NCBI GenBank assembly: GCA_030849075.1
Contig: JASAOO010003000.1
Span: 1-16,873 of the forward strand
Direction of reading: 5' to 3'
From: Zelonia costaricensis
Taxonomy: Eukaryota; Euglenozoa; Kinetoplastea; Trypanosomatida; Trypanosomatidae
DNA: 16,873 nt
In this document: positions 14,281 to 16,873 of the stretch, piece by piece
How the letters are laid out: each line of letters opens with the position of its first letter
Numbering within the stretch: the first letter of the stretch is position 1
Notes under the pieces: model-generated
Database searches by the model: none
The model's input: only the letters and a program-made list of their open reading frames with translations
What the model was told of the DNA's origin: nothing
Program-made: the position numbers and the translations under genes

Positions 14281-15294
14281 ATGAGCGACACGCTGACGGG
14301 CTACGAGGCGCGTGTGCGGTGCCGTGCCCTCGTCAAGAACAAAGCCGCGGTAAGCACGACCAAGACGGTGGAGGAGGCGGCGAACAAGCTGTTCGAGACG
14401 GCCCAGCGACACCTCGGCTTCCTTCCGCCCCCCTCGCCAACGACAAGGCGCCCCGACCTCCCGCTGTACGATGTGGGCACCATTCCCGAGTGGCTCAAGG
14501 GCAATCCGTTCATCCTGAGCTACTACCGCGCCGGCTACACGACGAAGCAGTGCCTTAAGAGCATCTTCTCGCTCCACAACGACACGCTGAACATTTGGAC
14601 GCACCTCGTCGGCTTCCTGATTGTTGGAGTGCTGTCCCTGCACATCCTTCTCAACCTCGGCCTGCATCGCACGCGCGACTACTTCGTCTTCTCCATCTTT
14701 CAGCTTGGCAGCATGACGATGCTCGGCGGCTCCTCAGTCTACCACACTCTCAGTGCGCATCGCTGCGAGCAGGTGCACAACCTCGCGCTCTCCATCGACT
14801 ACTTTGGCATCACGGCCATGATCGTCGGCAGCTTCTACCCGCCCGTCTTCTACCTCTTCTCCTGCTCCGCCGTGGTGCGCGCGGCGTACTTGATCGCGGT
14901 CACGCTGCTGGGCATTCTCGGCCTGATGGGGCCCTTCTTCAGCTTCTTCAACACCCAGCAGTTTTACTGGCCCCGCATGGTGCTCTACTCGTCCCTCACC
15001 TCCATCGGCATCTTACCCACCGTGCACATGTTCTTCGGCTTGCCCACCAATGAGCAGACGCTGCCGCTCTACAGCGGCATGTTTCTCATTCTCATCATCT
15101 ACTGCGTCGGCATGTTGATTTACATCTTCAAGATCCCCGAGCGCTGGTACCCTGGCCGCTTTGACGTCTGGCTGCACAGTCACCAGCTCTGGCACTTCTT
15201 CGTCCTCTCCGCCGCCGTGGTGCACCACTTCACCTGCATCGGCGCGTTCCAGATGTGGCGCGTCACGGGCGGTGTCGGCGGCGAGTGCGCCTAG
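14281..15294 (+). CDS. PAQR family seven-transmembrane protein, adiponectin-receptor class
   Basis: Integral membrane protein of the AdipoR/PAQR family, which includes zinc-containing receptors with ceramidase-like activity in animals and the IZH proteins of yeast. 337 aa from ATG 14281; the frame extends upstream without an ATG. A hydrophilic N-terminus of about 90 residues, probably cytosolic as in AdipoR, is followed by the family entry motif SIFSLHNDTLNIWTHLVGF. Seven hydrophobic helices lie between about residues 102 and 330. The putative zinc/active site is complete: SxxxH with S151 and H155, D173 in SIDYFGI, and H301 and H305 in the IPERWYPGRFDVW...SHQLWH block. The first and second zinc histidines are 146 residues apart, the same spacing as H191-H337 in human AdipoR1. 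The IPERxxPGxFDxW signature separates it from bacterial hemolysin III. Ligand, substrate and organelle are unknown. Confidence 0.92.
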   Translation: MSDTLTGYEARVRCRALVKNKAAVSTTKTVEEAANKLFETAQRHLGFLPPPSPTTRRPDLPLYDVGTIPEWLKGNPFILSYYRAGYTTKQCLKSIFSLHNDTLNIWTHLVGFLIVGVLSLHILLNLGLHRTRDYFVFSIFQLGSMTMLGGSSVYHTLSAHRCEQVHNLALSIDYFGITAMIVGSFYPPVFYLFSCSAVVRAAYLIAVTLLGILGLMGPFFSFFNTQQFYWPRMVLYSSLTSIGILPTVHMFFGLPTNEQTLPLYSGMFLILIIYCVGMLIYIFKIPERWYPGRFDVWLHSHQLWHFFVLSAAVVHHFTCIGAFQMWRVTGGVGGECA

Positions 15295-15345
15295 CACGGC
15301 CGCGCGCACCCTCATGCGGTGGAGCGTCCGGGGGAAGGGGAACAC

Positions 15346-15346
15346 N
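15346..15346. other. Undetermined base (N)
   Basis: A single N lies in the 3' UTR of the PAQR gene, 18 bases before a C12 run. It indicates a base-calling or assembly ambiguity and does not touch a coding region. Confidence 0.95.
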
Positions 15347-16111
15347 TTCATGTCACCCGACCTCCCCCCCCCCCCACCCCCTCACTCGCTCCCTCTTTTC
15401 TAGTTGTTGTTAAGCCGTGCTGCAGCCCACCATCGCACCCCAGCCGGAACTCCTCGACTCCTTTTCCCGTCGTGTTTTCTTTGCCGTGCTCTTCCTCGCC
15501 CTGTTTTCTCTTTCTCTGTTCCGTCCACAACTCTTCCCCTCGGCGTTTTCTCTTCTTTTTTGGGTGTGTATGTGTGGGTGGGTCGCTGAACACTTGTGCT
15601 AGGACCTCTGCTGTCTCGATGCGTCTCTTGTGTGGGTGTGTACACCGCAGAGACCTCAATCACGCATTTCCTTTCTCCCCCCCCCTCGCGTTTTGTGTTG
15701 AGCCATTCCACGTGCTTTCTAGCCGATGAGATCAGGAGTGTCTCTCGTCTTCCACTTTGCCCCATCACCACGCCGAGGCTCCGCTTGCAGGCGCGCATGG
15801 CCACCCCCTCACAAGAGAGCGGACGTGCCGCCCTGTGTGTGTATGTGTGTGTGTATGTTTGTGACGCGGCTTGAAAGAGGGGGGAGGGAAGAGTGAAGAG
15901 CGCGTTTGGAGTGACGTCGAAACGTGTGTGCGTGCGTGCCTGCTCGTTGCTCGTTGCTTTGCAGTCGGTGTCCTTCTGAGGAGATTCCGCTCTCGCTGTG
16001 GTTCAACTTTTACCGGTGGCTTTTTGTTTGTTTGTTTGTTTCCTCACTGTCGCCCGTGCACCTTTTTCTTGTCCTTTGCTGTCTTTTCTTGAGCTCTTCG
16101 CCGCTCACGCC

Positions 16112-16191
16112 TTCAAAGTCCTTTTTTTTTTTGCAGCACCTCGTGCTCTTCTTCCCTCTTTTGTTATTTAAGTGCTGTGCTTCTCTTTCAG
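16112..16191 (+). promoter_or_regulatory. Tandem candidate splice acceptors
   Basis: C-T11-GCAG (AG at 16135-16136) is followed 55 bases later by TTCTCTTTCAG (AG at 16190-16191). Both have the long pyrimidine tract plus AG of trypanosomatid trans-splice acceptors. The sequence after the second is GC-richer and coding-like. These could define a short transcript, or one leader of a downstream gene beyond the window. Confidence 0.4.
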
Positions 16192-16209
16192 CGACGCATC
16201 GCCCATGCG

Positions 16210-16425
16210 ATGGAGGTGCTCGGCCTGCTCCGCTTGCACGACAAGGGAGATGAGGCTGCCTTCCTCTTTGGTGCGGTGAGGGCAGCAGCGGCGACGGTGA
16301 CGCCCCTTTTCGCTTTTTTTTCTCTTCCTTTGCCGCGCCGAGGACAAATTCTGCATCCTCTGTGGTGTGTTGGCGCCCACGCGTCCATGAGTCTGTGTTT
16401 GTGTGTGTGTGTGTGGGCTCTCTGA
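16210..16425 (+). CDS. Possible small ORF (71 aa), uncertain
   Basis: Begins 19 bases after a strong acceptor-like AG. The first roughly 32 codons (MEVLGLLRLHDKGDEAAFLF...) have mostly G or C at third positions, as in the real genes here and unlike the T-rich flanks. The same frame is also open and coding-like for a few codons before the ATG (RRIAHA). The second half degenerates into T-rich and GT-repeat sequence (SLCLCVCVWAL). A first ATG at 16205 in another frame would give only a 24-residue peptide. It may be a genuine micro-protein, a decayed gene fragment, or chance. No family is recognised. Confidence 0.22.
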   Translation: MEVLGLLRLHDKGDEAAFLFGAVRAAAATVTPLFAFFSLPLPRRGQILHPLWCVGAHASMSLCLCVCVWAL

Positions 16426-16612
16426 GCCGAAATGCGCCTGCTTTTCAGACATCAAACGCGCACAAACACACACGTGCAACCTCGATGCTCTCCCGTTTTT
16501 TGTCTACCTTTTTATTTCGGTTGCCCCACGCGCTTTCTTCAATTCGACTCGCCGTCATCACACACTCACTGCTCAACATGCCCTTCCTCATTTCTCCGTC
16601 ACCGCCCCGGTG

Positions 16613-16643
16613 CCCCCCCCCCCCCAAACACACACACACACAC
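16613..16643. repeat. C13 run followed by (CA)n microsatellite
   Basis: Thirteen C (16613-16625) followed by AAA and a CA repeat to about 16643. Simple-sequence DNA in the intergenic region; length is likely polymorphic. Confidence 0.8.
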
Positions 16644-16873
16644 GAGCAACTCCCCGGAACAAGAAAAACAAAAGCACCAGCGCACTCGTTGCACGTCATC
16701 GTGTGCAAAGATTGAACTGCTCCACGTTCTGGTGCACACCGTGAGTCGAGCTTTCACGGTCTCAGCTATCCGTATGACTACTATTGTACTCCCTGTCATC
16801 GCCGACGGTGACAAAACTGCACTGCACACGCTGCGCCTCCGCACTCCTCCTCCCCCCCCCCCCTCCTCCTCTT

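Larger units (their letters stand above)
15295..16873 (+). other. Long non-coding stretch after the PAQR gene (3' UTR / intergenic)
   Basis: No convincing full gene is seen. Low-complexity DNA dominates: C12 at 15364-15375, GT-rich repeats (about 15835-15862 and 16394-16415), a TTTG repeat (about 16021-16041), T-rich runs, C13 at 16613-16625 followed directly by a CA repeat (to about 16643), and C12 at 16852-16863 at the window end. One base is undetermined (N at 15346). Two strong acceptor-like signals (AG at 16135-16136 and 16190-16191) precede a short coding-like ORF at 16210. The final pyrimidine tract (16837-16873) may belong to the acceptor of a gene beyond the window. Confidence 0.6.

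Noticed and set aside
667..16873. tRNA, rRNA, snoRNA, CRISPR or transposase features
   Set aside because: I looked for tRNA arm consensus, direct-repeat arrays and transposase-like translations in the gaps and saw none. A formal tRNAscan/Rfam search was not possible.

Overview
The window looks like nuclear DNA of a trypanosomatid of the Leishmania group (Leishmaniinae); the species cannot be fixed from the sequence. The reasons are: long intronless genes with very high G/C at third codon positions; all six recognisable genes on one strand, as expected inside a polycistronic transcription unit; intergenic stretches of about 0.6 to 1.6 kb filled with polypyrimidine tracts, C10 to C13 runs, CA/GT and TTTG repeats; and AG dinucleotides after pyrimidine tracts that fit spliced-leader trans-splicing.

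Layout, left to right, all on the + strand: (1) 1-666, the 3' part of a p24/emp24 cargo receptor of the early secretory pathway; (2) 1629-4133, an M24B metallopeptidase of the aminopeptidase P type, probably mitochondrial; (3) 4990-8907, a 1305-residue helical protein that I do not recognise; (4) 9922-11169, L-seryl-tRNA(Sec) kinase (PSTK) of the selenocysteine pathway; (5) 11786-13627, a PCIF1-like mRNA-cap adenosine N6-methyltransferase with an intact NPPF motif; (6) 14281-15294, an adiponectin-receptor-class PAQR seven-helix membrane protein. The last 1.6 kb (15295-16873) holds no clear gene. It does contain two strong splice-acceptor-like signals followed by a short coding-like stretch near 16.2 kb.

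The genes do not form a pathway. They cover secretion, peptide trimming, tRNA(Sec) charging, mRNA cap modification and membrane signalling or lipid metabolism. That mixture is normal for trypanosomatid polycistrons, where neighbours share transcription but not function. Individual control probably lies in the UTRs and the choice of splice acceptor.

The most interesting item is the PCIF1-like methyltransferase. Trypanosomatid mRNAs carry a hypermethylated cap 4 whose first adenosine is N6,N6,2'-O-trimethylated. A cap-adenosine N6-methyltransferase is a natural candidate for that mark, and this copy shows no WW domain, the part that binds the Pol II CTD in animals. Also worth a look are the 1305-residue orphan protein, the alternative starts and active-site variation of the M24 protein, and the coding-like micro-ORF at 16.2 kb.
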